Assembly (NCBI GenBank): GCA_035547775.1
Contig: DASZUC010000012.1
Coordinates: forward strand, 1-35,403
Direction of reading: 5' to 3'
Length of the DNA: 35,403 bases
Source of the DNA: DASZUC01 sp035547775
GTDB taxonomy: Bacteria > Patescibacteriota > Saccharimonadia > Saccharimonadales > UBA4665
Shown here: in pieces, positions 13,556 to 19,976 of the stretch
Layout of the letters: every line of letters starts with the position of its first letter
Position numbering within the stretch: position 1 is the first letter of the stretch
The notes under the pieces: generated by a model
What the model was told of the DNA's origin: nothing
Seen by the model: only the letters and a program-made list of their open reading frames with translations
Database searches by the model: none
Position numbers and translations under genes: made by a program

Positions 13556-13705
13556 ATGGATGGGTTAAACGAGACCCAAGTAGTTTTGAGTACCATTTCT
13601 GGTAGCCCGCTTGATAGTTTTGAACTATTTTACGAAGAGTTAATCTCTTCGAAGCCCCAAAACCGCATCCGACGCGTCCGTGTCGCAAGCGCTTCTAAAC
13701 GATAA
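13556..13705 (+). CDS. Small ORF, 49 residues, function unknown
   Basis: MDGLNETQVVLSTISGSPLD..., with a basic C-terminus RIRRVRVASASKR. TATAGA ends 8 bases before the ATG and a strong intrinsic terminator follows 10 bases after the stop, so it is an independent transcript. A 7-bp hairpin (CGAAGAG/CTCTTCG) lies inside it, so it could equally be a small RNA. No Shine-Dalgarno, consistent with the leaderless style here. I recognise no homologue. Confidence 0.4.
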   Translation: MDGLNETQVVLSTISGSPLDSFELFYEELISSKPQNRIRRVRVASASKR

Positions 13706-13714
13706 ATTCGTTTT

Positions 13715-13752
13715 CCCCGGATCACCCCTCTGGTGTACCGGGGTTTTTCTTT
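13715..13752 (+). terminator. Intrinsic terminator after small ORF
   Basis: CCCCGG (13715-13720) pairs with CCGGGG (13738-13743), with an inner CACC/GGTG, followed by TTTTTCTTT. Confidence 0.88.
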
Positions 13753-13796
13753 CCACAAAAAGGGGCTAGTTTTCCACTCGCTTTTTTTATAGCGCT

Positions 13797-13814
13797 ATGT
13801 CAATATGTTGACAT
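13797..13814. promoter_or_regulatory. Inverted repeat over the nrdR start
   Basis: ATGTCAA-TATG-TTGACAT, a 7-4-7 inverted repeat that runs into the nrdR start codon. A good place for autoregulation. It does not match the NrdR-box consensus closely. Confidence 0.4.
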
Positions 13815-14226
13815 GGTTTGTATACAATGTGGCGGACCGACACGGGTAACTAACTCTCGTGCTCAGCGACGCCATAATCAAGTCTGGCGGCGACGGCGTT
13901 GTCGACGTTGTGGCGCCCTGTTCAGTACGGTAGAAAGTGCCGAATATGGCCTAGCCTGGACAGTACGAGGCAAAAATGGACGTCTACAGCCCTTTTCGCG
14001 TGATAAGCTGCTGCTCAGCCTCCATCGCAGCTGTGCCCACCGTATGGCGCCTCTGAAGGACGCTGCGGGCCTCACCGACACGGTTATTAATAAACTGCGT
14101 GAATACGTAGAAGCGGGGAGTCTGTCGAGTCAGACAATTACAGAGGTAGCTCAGGTAGCTTTACAGCGTTTCGATAAAGCCGCCAGCGTGCATTACGTGG
14201 CTTTCCATCCTACCCCCAAGCGCTAA
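13813..14226 (+). CDS. nrdR: NrdR-like regulator (zinc ribbon plus ATP-cone)
   Basis: 137 residues. The N-terminal zinc ribbon has C3-x2-C6 and C30-x2-C33 in a very Arg-rich setting (RRHNQVWRRRRCRRCGALFSTVE). Residues about 50-130 are an ATP-cone (VRGKNGRLQPFSRDKLLLSLHRSC, then TDTVINKLREYVEAGSLSSQTITEVAQVALQRFD). NrdR senses ATP/dATP and represses ribonucleotide reductase genes. The protein is slightly short (family about 150) and divergent at the C-terminus (HYVAFHPTPKR for YVRFASVYR). No reductase gene is in the window. The start is set by MVCIQC, matching the family MRCPFC. The stop is 7 bases from the end of the convergent glycosyltransferase gene. Confidence 0.82.
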   Translation: MVCIQCGGPTRVTNSRAQRRHNQVWRRRRCRRCGALFSTVESAEYGLAWTVRGKNGRLQPFSRDKLLLSLHRSCAHRMAPLKDAAGLTDTVINKLREYVEAGSLSSQTITEVAQVALQRFDKAASVHYVAFHPTPKR

Positions 14227-14233
14227 TCACCCC

Positions 14234-15892
14234 TTATTTGGCAGCATCAGGATCGGCTTCGGTGCTCACCGTTTGGCCGGTGCCAGTCACGACGGCTTTT
14301 TCGGTGACATCGAATTTACTGAGGTAGCGTTTGAACATCAGACGGGTTTGAGAGTTAAAAGCAGCCGTTGAGCCGTAACAGATAGCGGTGACCGGTGTTA
14401 GCACCCATTGCAACACCATTAACACCGAGCGGTGCCGTTTATAACGAGCGGGACGTGGTGGTAAGGTGAGCAAACAGACATATACCGAGGCCAGCAAACC
14501 AATAATGCCGATTTTTTGAATCCGACTCACGATCAGAGGTAATTCCAGAGCGCTAATACTCTGAGGATGCAGTAGTGGCGGGATGAAAGCTGCGCCAAAG
14601 ACCAACAGCGTACCTGTGGCCCACGTGACATGCCCTTCCAGCGTTCGGAGCAGCTTGGCTAGTACATCGAGCTTGGGGGCCTTGTTTTTATGCCAGAAGC
14701 CCTTATCGGCGATATAGGCCACATCAGAGGCGCCATAGGTCCAGCGACGCAACTGCACAAACTGGGCCTTGAGGGTCTTACGATAGCTGTCAGCCAGCAC
14801 GGCATCCTGATAAATCGGCACACTCAAGGGGTAGACACGGTAGTCACCATCGTAGCGAAAATAGGAGCGCCAGAAGTGGTGGCCGTCTTCCACAACGGTG
14901 CGCACACTCCAAAAGTCCATCTCAATGAGAGCTTGGAGGCTTTGGCCATGGGCCGAGAAATTACGCTGCAGGTGCACGCGCTGGGTTTGCACGATGTAAA
15001 ACAGATTATTGCCGGTAGCAATTACCCGCATCAGCGTGGGGGCATCCCAGATATTATTGGTAAACATCGGTAGTGGCTGGTAAGAAGCCCGTAAGGGATT
15101 GGGTACCACGCAGTACAGATAGCTGAGGGCGGCAAAATAGCGGCGATCGGGACGATTATCGGCGTCGAGAGTGGTAACAATCACCTTGGCTGGGTCCATA
15201 TCGGTAGTTTCGATGTAGGCCTGTAACTGGCGGCCAGCGTAGGTAATATTGCCACCTTTGCCAATGACTTCGCCAGGGATATCGGCGGGGTGTTGCACGG
15301 CCATAGCGTGATGGAATTGTTTGCCATACTGCTTGATCAAATCTTGTACTCGTTCTTCGGTGGGCTTGCCAGCTCGGCCTTCGTAAGCGATGACAAGCAT
15401 AATGCGTTTGGGGTCATAATCGGCACCTAAAATAGCCTGGATGGTCGGCTCTAACACTTCTCGACTCTCATTCACGGTGGCGATAATAACGGCATGCCAG
15501 AGATCTTTGGGGCGCATATCGAGCTGGCGCTGGGGCAAACGCTGCAGATTATTCAGATGCCAGGCAGGCCGCTCCATGCTGAGCTCGGTAGGTTCACCTG
15601 CATCCACATCGGCACAAAGACCATTCCAATCAAGGGTCAAATGGTACTTCATCTCCCGGTAGCCAGAGAGAGCCCGCAGGTCATAGCCAATGGATCGAAC
15701 AAAATAAATTAACAGATAGGCCAAGATGAATACAATGGCCAAATTAACTGGGATGTTTTTGATGGTAACGGTGATGAAACTCAAAATAACCGGCAAAAAC
15801 AGTACCAGCCAGCTCAAGAAACCAGGCAAAATTTCAAAAAAACGGTAGTGACCGTGACGGTCTTTTTCATAAGGAATCTCGATGTCCGTCAT
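14234..15892 (-). CDS. Processive family-2 glycosyltransferase, membrane-bound
   Basis: 552 residues in the cellulose-synthase/hyaluronan-synthase arrangement. Two N-terminal membrane helices (about 25-45 and 50-70) precede a cytosolic GT-A domain: HAVIIATVNESREVLEPTIQAI, TTLDADNRPD (DxD-type), VVEDGHHFWRS (ED base motif) and QLRRW (QxxRW acceptor motif). Four C-terminal helices follow (about 425-520). It likely polymerises or extrudes a surface glycan; the product cannot be told from the sequence. Codes on the minus strand 27 bases after the small membrane gene at 15920-16288, which is probably co-transcribed; no good RBS of its own. Confidence 0.88.
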   Translation of the reverse strand: MTDIEIPYEKDRHGHYRFFEILPGFLSWLVLFLPVILSFITVTIKNIPVNLAIVFILAYLLIYFVRSIGYDLRALSGYREMKYHLTLDWNGLCADVDAGEPTELSMERPAWHLNNLQRLPQRQLDMRPKDLWHAVIIATVNESREVLEPTIQAILGADYDPKRIMLVIAYEGRAGKPTEERVQDLIKQYGKQFHHAMAVQHPADIPGEVIGKGGNITYAGRQLQAYIETTDMDPAKVIVTTLDADNRPDRRYFAALSYLYCVVPNPLRASYQPLPMFTNNIWDAPTLMRVIATGNNLFYIVQTQRVHLQRNFSAHGQSLQALIEMDFWSVRTVVEDGHHFWRSYFRYDGDYRVYPLSVPIYQDAVLADSYRKTLKAQFVQLRRWTYGASDVAYIADKGFWHKNKAPKLDVLAKLLRTLEGHVTWATGTLLVFGAAFIPPLLHPQSISALELPLIVSRIQKIGIIGLLASVYVCLLTLPPRPARYKRHRSVLMVLQWVLTPVTAICYGSTAAFNSQTRLMFKRYLSKFDVTEKAVVTGTGQTVSTEADPDAAK

Positions 15893-15919
15893 CGATGTTG
15901 CCCGCCCAGCTCCGGTACC

Positions 15920-16288
15920 TTACCGCAACACCAGCAGTGCGTTACTGACGACGATCATAAGAAGAAGTAACAGCGCTCCGAGACCCAAGATAACCACGGC
16001 CAATTGACGGTGAATCTGATAGGTGCGCAAGCTGAGCATAGTGTGAGCCACCAGCACCACGGCGGCAAAGGCCACGAAGCCGAGCATATCAGTGACATTA
16101 CCAGCGGTAAAACGGTTGGCATCAGCCACGTTGGAGCAATCGCGACACTGCACGATGTAGCCATTGCTACCGTGACCAGAAACCAGCGGTAAGATGATAA
16201 AGAGGCTGCCGGCAAGGGCCATAAAAACATTGATGCTCAGGAGGAGGAGCACGAAATGGTCGTGAAAATACTTTTTGGATGTGGCCAT
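15920..16288 (-). CDS. Small membrane protein, partner of the glycosyltransferase
   Basis: 122 residues with membrane helices at about 10-37, 68-87 and 95-120. The outside loop between the first two contains a CRDC pair (QCRDCSNVAD), possibly a disulphide. No family recognised. It starts an operon with the family-2 glycosyltransferase, so a role in glycan export or assembly is a reasonable guess. An extended -10 (TGcTACAAT, -10 hexamer at 16301-16306) ends 12 bases before the ATG; the leader would be only about 5 bases and has no Shine-Dalgarno. Confidence 0.75.
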   Translation of the reverse strand: MATSKKYFHDHFVLLLLSINVFMALAGSLFIILPLVSGHGSNGYIVQCRDCSNVADANRFTAGNVTDMLGFVAFAAVVLVAHTMLSLRTYQIHRQLAVVILGLGALLLLLMIVVSNALLVLR

Positions 16289-16340
16289 ATGCTAGCGACT
16301 ATTGTAGCATTTTTGGCGTCCAGCGACCGCTATTAAAAAC

Positions 16341-16364
16341 GCCACACTAAGGTGTGGCTTTTTT
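16341..16364. terminator. Terminator between glycosyltransferase operon promoter and tRNA-Gly
   Basis: GCCACAC-TAAG-GTGTGGC with T/A tracts on both sides. Ends tRNA-Gly on the minus strand. Confidence 0.85.
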
Positions 16365-16366
16365 AT

Positions 16367-16441
16367 TGGTGCGGGTGCGGAGAGTCGAACTCCGATTTCG
16401 ACCTTGGGAAGGTCACATAATAGCCGTTATACGACACCCGC
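16367..16441 (-). tRNA. tRNA-Gly(CCC)
   Basis: 75 nt on the minus strand: acceptor GCGGGTG/CACCCGC, anticodon arm TGACC-TTCCCAA-GGTCG (anticodon CCC), T-arm CGGAG-TTCGACT-CTCCG, encoded CCA. The D-arm GTAT/ATTAT region is weak, as often seen in tRNA-Gly. Confidence 0.93.
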
Positions 16442-16468
16442 TCGTCCAAGCGTACGGCTTCTGCCTCG

Positions 16469-16674
16469 TTTTGGCTAACGCCAAAAGCTTCGGCTTGAGC
16501 CTACGCTCCTCCTCCTCAATTTCGCAAACACTTACGTTGGTTTGCAAAATTGGCCAAATCACTTGCTTAGCAAGCCAAACCAATCTTGGGAACCAAGCGA
16601 AGCTGTTCACAAGATTGTAAGGAAGGCTGACGGAGGCCTTACATGGCAAACAAAAAGTTACGTCTTTGTTTGCC
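16469..16674 (-). ncRNA. Hairpin array between tRNA-Thr and tRNA-Gly
   Basis: The roughly 255-base spacer between the two tRNAs has no believable ORF but packs at least six hairpins: 16469-16486 (TTTTGGC/GCCAAAA, loop TAAC), 16517-16552 (13-bp stem with one wobble), 16562-16574 (CTTGC/GCAAG), 16581-16617 (CAATCTTG/CAAGATTG with inner GAAC/GTTC), 16617-16642 (GTAAGG/CCTTAC) and 16645-16674 (10-bp GGCAAACAAA/TTTGTTTGCC). It would be transcribed with the tRNAs. It may be a structured non-coding RNA or a processing spacer; identity unknown. Confidence 0.45.
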
Positions 16675-16698
16675 TAAAGGCCGAAGTCAAGACTGACG

Positions 16699-16775
16699 TG
16701 GAGCCGATGGTGGGACTCGAACCCGCGACCCCCGCTTTACGAAAGCGGTGCTCTAGCCAGCTGAGCTACATCGGC
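16699..16775 (-). tRNA. tRNA-Thr(CGT)
   Basis: 77 nt on the minus strand: acceptor GCCGATG/CATCGGC, D-arm GCTC/GAGC, anticodon arm CCGCT-TTCGTAA-AGCGG (anticodon CGT, 16739-16741), discriminator T, encoded CCA. The 3' end UCCA matches the UGGA bulge of the thrS T-box. Confidence 0.96.
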
Positions 16776-16787
16776 AAGTACCGGAGT

Positions 16788-16793
16788 ATTATA
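16788..16793 (-). promoter_or_regulatory. -10 box of the tRNA-Thr / tRNA-Gly unit
   Basis: TATAAT on the minus strand, 12 bases before the tRNA 5' end. The -35 is weak. Confidence 0.6.
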
Positions 16794-16833
16794 CCGGCTG
16801 CACCGTCCAGATACCAGTCCAGGGGTCAGAACA

Positions 16834-16862
16834 TTGACTTTTTAAAGCTTTTATGCTAATAT
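16834..16862 (+). promoter_or_regulatory. Strong promoter of the 16941 gene
   Basis: TTGACT (16834-16839), 17 bases, TAATAT (16857-16862) with an upstream TG (extended -10). The leader of about 70 bases carries two hairpins, CTTGAACA/TGTTCAGG and GTTCTCT/AGAGAAC. Confidence 0.8.
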
Positions 16863-16940
16863 TAGTACATCTTGAACAGTTTGTTCAGGTGTACCCGTTC
16901 TCTCTCGTAGAGAACACGAGTTCGGAAGGAATGTGAGTCA

Positions 16941-17423
16941 ATGCTCCGTCGGATCGGTCTTCTGATCCTTGCCATGTGTGCCGTGCTCGGGTTCGCCCCC
17001 ACCGCCGCGATGGCCGAAGAACCGCCTGCGCCGCCGCAGTTCAACGTCGACATCTACTACGGGCCGATCTACCCGACCGGCCAGGTTGGCAGTGAGACGA
17101 CGATCTTCGACGAGAACGGCAACTGCGCCCAGTCGCAGGACGACGGCAAGCTCATCAAGGTCATCATCAACAACCAGCCCTATCTCGAGCTGAGCCTCCC
17201 GCAGGACAAGCACGAGAAGGTTGTCGATGGCAGCGCCAACTACCAGACCAAGAACGGCAAGGTCTACGGTGGCTACAACCACTGGAACGGCAAGTCGCTG
17301 TTGCCCATCAGGATGACCACGACGATGAACGGCAAGACCTACCACATGAAGCTGTACAGCGCTTTCGTAAGCGTGGAAGAGCCCAATCTGGTGCTCGACC
17401 ATGGCGGCCCCTGTGGTAAGTAG
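16941..17423 (+). CDS. Secreted protein of unknown function
   Basis: 160 residues with a clear signal peptide: MLRRIGLLILAMCAVLGFAP then TAAMA, cleaved before EEPPAPP. The mature part (about 132 residues) is hydrophilic, with VDIYYGPIYPTG, DENGNCAQSQDDG and a final DHGGPCGK; two mature cysteines could form a disulphide. Codons end strongly in C or G (GCC, ACC, GAC, AAC, AAG), unlike neighbours. The Shine-Dalgarno GGAAGGAA lies about 10 bases upstream, after a structured leader with a strong promoter. No family recognised. The style suggests either acquisition from a GC-rich donor such as an actinobacterium or strong selection for expression. Confidence 0.75.
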   Translation: MLRRIGLLILAMCAVLGFAPTAAMAEEPPAPPQFNVDIYYGPIYPTGQVGSETTIFDENGNCAQSQDDGKLIKVIINNQPYLELSLPQDKHEKVVDGSANYQTKNGKVYGGYNHWNGKSLLPIRMTTTMNGKTYHMKLYSAFVSVEEPNLVLDHGGPCGK

Positions 17424-17445
17424 TTAGTCGTTCAACGCCGGCCTC

Positions 17446-17482
17446 GGAGGGGACAATCCATTTTTTACGGGTTGTCCCCTCC
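17446..17482 (+). terminator. Hairpin after the secreted protein gene
   Basis: An 11-bp GGAGGGGACAA / TTGTCCCCTCC stem with a 15-base T-rich loop and no U-tract after it. Could protect the 3' end or terminate. Confidence 0.55.
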
Positions 17483-17540
17483 AGCACCACCGCATTCCAC
17501 TCCAAACCTTCCGAACTCATCTTTCTTTCACTGTCTATTG

Positions 17541-17562
17541 GCCGCCGCAAGGCGGTATTTTT
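17541..17562 (+). terminator. Intrinsic terminator
   Basis: CCGCC-GCAA-GGCGG (17542-17555) with a GNRA loop, then TATTTTT. Stops readthrough before the tRNA-Asp promoter. Confidence 0.8.
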
Positions 17563-17573
17563 GTATCAAAAAG

Positions 17574-17615
17574 TTGCTTTTACGCCAGCGAATTGCTATG
17601 ATTACCCCTGTCTTT
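17574..17615 (+). promoter_or_regulatory. tRNA-Asp promoter with conserved downstream block
   Basis: TTGCTT (17574-17579), 17 bases, TATGAT (17597-17602). The 23-base block 17593-17615 is identical to the tRNA-Val promoter block at 10186-10208, extending about 13 bases beyond the -10. Confidence 0.78.
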
Positions 17616-17664
17616 TGAGAGTTTAAGATACTATCCGGCGGGCTCATGTCGCTTCAGCACATGT

Positions 17665-17741
17665 GGGCTCGTAGTGAAGAGGCCTATCACGCCTCCCTGT
17701 CACGGAGGAGATCGCCGGTTCGAATCCGGTCGGGCCCGCCA
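17665..17741 (+). tRNA. tRNA-Asp(GTC)
   Basis: 77 nt: acceptor GGGCTCG/CGGGCCC (one G-U), D-stem GTGA/TCAC, anticodon arm CCTCC-CTGTCAC-GGAGG with GTC at 17699-17701, T-arm GCCGG/CCGGT, encoded CCA. The leader contains GGCGGGCTC (17637-17645), an imitation of the 5' acceptor strand that could pair with the 3' end GGGCCCGCC. Confidence 0.95.
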
Positions 17742-17772
17742 GATAGAATCTTAAGCTGCTAACGCGGTGATT

Positions 17773-18102
17773 ATGGGCAACGTTGGTTTGCCAGAAGGTT
17801 TTCAAACGGGACGCCCAATCCCTGACGGTTTTGTGCTGCACTCTGTTTTGACGGCTGGCGAGCTGATGAACGACAAGTATGCAAAAGCTTATACAGACGA
17901 GGGTCAACGACTGCGTAAAATCTACGGCCGTGGCGCTTTTCAGACAGATATGAATACGGGCAGTGGCTGGCAGCGTGATCCGGCAGCTATTGCCGTGGCT
18001 ACTTTTCGCCGCTACGACGCCACACCATTACTACGCACAACTCGGGCCCGCCGCGCCGCCAGCCGTCTCCTCTTCGGCTTAAAGTGCGACGTAAATTTCT
18101 AG
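17773..18102 (+). CDS. Hypothetical protein downstream of tRNA-Asp
   Basis: 109 residues from MGNVGLPEGFQTGRPIPDGF. No signal or membrane helix; a basic, Arg-rich C-terminus (TTRARRAASRLLFG) suggests nucleic acid or ribosome contact, but this is a guess. It begins 31 bases after the tRNA CCA with no promoter, terminator or Shine-Dalgarno in between, so it is probably read through from the tRNA promoter. A GTG two codons upstream is an alternative start. Codon use is regular enough for a real gene. Confidence 0.55.
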   Translation: MGNVGLPEGFQTGRPIPDGFVLHSVLTAGELMNDKYAKAYTDEGQRLRKIYGRGAFQTDMNTGSGWQRDPAAIAVATFRRYDATPLLRTTRARRAASRLLFGLKCDVNF

Positions 18103-18165
18103 CCTCGATAGACAACTTACTCATTTTATGATTTGATAACAGGGTAAAGTTGTACTTTTACAGAT

Positions 18166-18206
18166 GCTTTAGCGGAACGCTGAAGCCAGAGTGGACGGAA
18201 CGTCCA
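18166..18206 (+). promoter_or_regulatory. Twin-hairpin 5' leader of the 18222 gene
   Basis: Two adjacent hairpins, both closed over a GAA triloop: GCTTTAGCG-GAA-CGCTGAAGC (one wobble) and TGGACG-GAA-CGTCCA. They end just before the Shine-Dalgarno GAGAGG. Confidence 0.55.
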
Positions 18207-18221
18207 AGAGAGGTGGCTACC

Positions 18222-19199
18222 GTGCCACAGCACCAAAGCCCGCGCAGGGTTCAGCAACTCGTGCGGCAATATCCCTTCCTGGAAGAGGTCTTGCGCTTCG
18301 AGAGACACCGTAGCAACGGTGGGGAGATTCGACCCGTGATTCGTGTGAAGCGCGGTGATGCCGACCTGCTATTCCAGCGAGCCGACAACATCGACGGTCG
18401 TCGGTCCTACACTTGGACCACTGAAGATCGTAGCTTAAAAGGTTCACGTTTTGAGTACTACCGACCGGTCAGCCGTACGGGTGAAACTGGTGGTATACGT
18501 GACTGGCGAGCTGTACGAGAAGGTGGCCACGACCACTATGTCCGCGACTTGTTTACGCATGATTTCCGCGACTGGGGTTCGACCTCGTCGCTCGGAGAAG
18601 ACGCTTTCGAAGTTGTGGGCAGTATCGTTTGGGTCACTCGGGAAGAGTGGTATCCAGAGTCAGCCGAAGTCGGCCGCGACGAGCCTGTGGCTCGTGATAT
18701 CACCATTACTTTGTACCAGGAGCCACGAGACGGCTGGCGGCGACTGTACGCAACTGCCGACCCGCTGGTCAACGTCAACCTATACGGCTCGATGCTGTTC
18801 CCGGGTTTTAACCCTAACGACCCTTTCATGAGGGTTATCTATGACCGGCTGGTACGGCTTGGCATGGAGTTTCAGGAGCGAGTCTGGAAGACCGGTCTCG
18901 GTCCTGTCATCATCGAGTCACCTGCCCGAGGCATGTCGAGTGATATGGGTGGCATTAAGGTCATGTCGTATATCTTGGCTGGCCGTATGCTCATCCAATT
19001 TGAGCAAGGCAATGCATCCTTCACCATGAAGGGTGAAGACGAGCTCGACAAGCCGCGCATTGGCTTTGGCAGCATCGACGGCACCGTCGCCCAAGCGGAA
19101 CGCATGGTGCGTAAGGCCATCGAGTTCTGGGAGAGCGCTGACGAAGCAACGCGTCTGACGCTCCACACCCGCAACGACAACATCAACATGGGGTTCTAA
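18222..19199 (+). CDS. Hypothetical soluble protein, GC-rich
   Basis: 325 residues from a GTG start, chosen because AGAGAGGTGG lies 5-10 bases upstream and because the region before it forms two hairpins. MPQHQSPRRVQQLVRQYPFL then a middle rich in Trp, Tyr and charged residues (YTWTTEDRSLKG, DHYVRDLFTHDFRDWG, VWVTREEWYPESAEVG), and a C-terminal part SSDMGGIKVMSYILAGRMLIQFE ending in TLHTRNDNINMGF. No signal peptide or membrane helix. No family recognised. Codons favour C/G endings as in the 16941 and 19400 genes. A hairpin and a conserved structured terminator follow. Confidence 0.72.
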   Translation: MPQHQSPRRVQQLVRQYPFLEEVLRFERHRSNGGEIRPVIRVKRGDADLLFQRADNIDGRRSYTWTTEDRSLKGSRFEYYRPVSRTGETGGIRDWRAVREGGHDHYVRDLFTHDFRDWGSTSSLGEDAFEVVGSIVWVTREEWYPESAEVGRDEPVARDITITLYQEPRDGWRRLYATADPLVNVNLYGSMLFPGFNPNDPFMRVIYDRLVRLGMEFQERVWKTGLGPVIIESPARGMSSDMGGIKVMSYILAGRMLIQFEQGNASFTMKGEDELDKPRIGFGSIDGTVAQAERMVRKAIEFWESADEATRLTLHTRNDNINMGF

Positions 19200-19218
19200 C
19201 CACTCAGCAACTTGTCGG

Positions 19219-19321
19219 CCCGGAAAGGCCAAAGAGAGCAAATCGCTCATCCTTTCCGGGCAAGGACCTGAAAACACAGCTTTTTGCTTAACAGCAATCG
19301 TGTGCCAGTAAGGTCCTTTTT
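19219..19321 (+). terminator. Hairpin plus structured terminator element, copy A
   Basis: A 10-bp hairpin CCCGGAAAGG/CCTTTCCGGG (19219-19260) is followed by AAGGACCT (19262-19269) ... AGGTCCTT (19311-19318) and T's. Inside the second part: CAC/GTG and TTGC-TTAACA-GCAA (19284-19297). The 3' strand TGTGCCAGTAAGGTCC is identical in copy B. Confidence 0.8.
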
Positions 19322-19326
19322 TCATT

Positions 19327-19355
19327 TTGAAAAACTATAACTTAAGTGGTATTAT
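19327..19355 (+). promoter_or_regulatory. Promoter of the 19400 gene
   Basis: TTGAAA (19327-19332), 17 bases, TATTAT (19350-19355). The leader of about 38 bases has a small CTCC/GGAG hairpin and the Shine-Dalgarno AGGGGTG. Confidence 0.78.
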
Positions 19356-19399
19356 AGCCAAACCTCCAGATTGGAGACCGCCTACGTTAGGGGTGAACC

Positions 19400-19804
19400 A
19401 TGTTAGGTCAGATCACAGGCGCACTCAGCAGCCTGGATCCCGAGCTGCGCGAGGCTCTAGCAGACCTCATAACCACTCGAAACGAGTACCTTGAGCAGAC
19501 TATTCTGCTCAACAAGTTGCGTATCCAAACGCTGCAGAACCCATCGCCGGCCGGCGATAAGCAGATCGAGGACTTCGCAAGCACGGTGTTGGCACCAGTT
19601 CGACGGCGTGCCGCCGAGCAGATGATGAAGCTCATTCAGCAGTCCGTCGACCCGGAGCAGTTCAAGAGCATGCTGCCGATGGCCGGTTTGGCGCTGATGC
19701 AAGCAGTCAACCTGCCACTCCTGCTCAACACCCTCGGGCTTGAACCCGAGAGCATCCAAGAGCTCGTTGGAGATCTCAGCAAGTTCTTCAAGAGCGGGCT
19801 CTAG
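19400..19804 (+). CDS. Hypothetical helical protein, GC-rich
   Basis: 134 residues: MLGQITGALSSLDPELREAL, then a long amphipathic helix region (about 25-50), a loop SPAGDKQ, a basic stretch APVRRRAAEQMMKLIQQ, and a hydrophobic MLPMAGLALMQAVNLPLLLNTLGL (about 92-115) that is too amphipathic to be a sure membrane helix. Looks all-helical. No family recognised. It has the strong Shine-Dalgarno AGGGGTG 5 bases from the ATG, its own promoter, and the same 3' terminator element as the preceding gene, so the two 3' ends share an origin or a regulator. Confidence 0.7.
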   Translation: MLGQITGALSSLDPELREALADLITTRNEYLEQTILLNKLRIQTLQNPSPAGDKQIEDFASTVLAPVRRRAAEQMMKLIQQSVDPEQFKSMLPMAGLALMQAVNLPLLLNTLGLEPESIQELVGDLSKFFKSGL

Positions 19805-19822
19805 CCCATACAGCCAGGCGGC

Positions 19823-19942
19823 GCCGAATCAGGTTGTAGAGAGTATTCGTACTCGTCCTGATTCGGCCTAATGGACCTGAACGCACGTGCAGCTCATAGT
19901 TGCCATCGCTTATCAGCGAAATGTGCCAGTAAGGTCCTTTTT
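19823..19942 (+). terminator. Hairpin plus structured terminator element, copy B
   Basis: An 11-bp hairpin GCCGAATCAGG/CCTGATTCGGC (19823-19867), then GGACCT (19873-19878) ... AGGTCC (19932-19937) and TTTTT. Inside: GCAC/GTGC and TCGC-TTATCA-GCGA (19906-19919). Same layout as copy A, with one covarying pair in the inner stem (U-A to C-G) and a conserved TTAnCA loop. Confidence 0.8.
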
Positions 19943-19964
19943 CATATCCATAAGCATCATCACG

Positions 19965-19970
19965 TATACT
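19965..19970 (+). promoter_or_regulatory. -10 box of the 19977 gene
   Basis: TATACT, 6 bases before the ATG; a leaderless arrangement. Confidence 0.6.
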
Positions 19971-19976
19971 GAAAGT

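Noticed and set aside
13432..13596. 55-residue N-terminal extension of the Fn3 protein
   Set aside because: It would place a signal helix in the middle of the protein and has no RBS; the ATG at 13431 directly precedes the signal sequence.
18150..18221. TTG start 24 codons upstream for the 325-residue protein
   Set aside because: The region forms two GAA-capped hairpins, and the GTG at 18222 has a proper Shine-Dalgarno.
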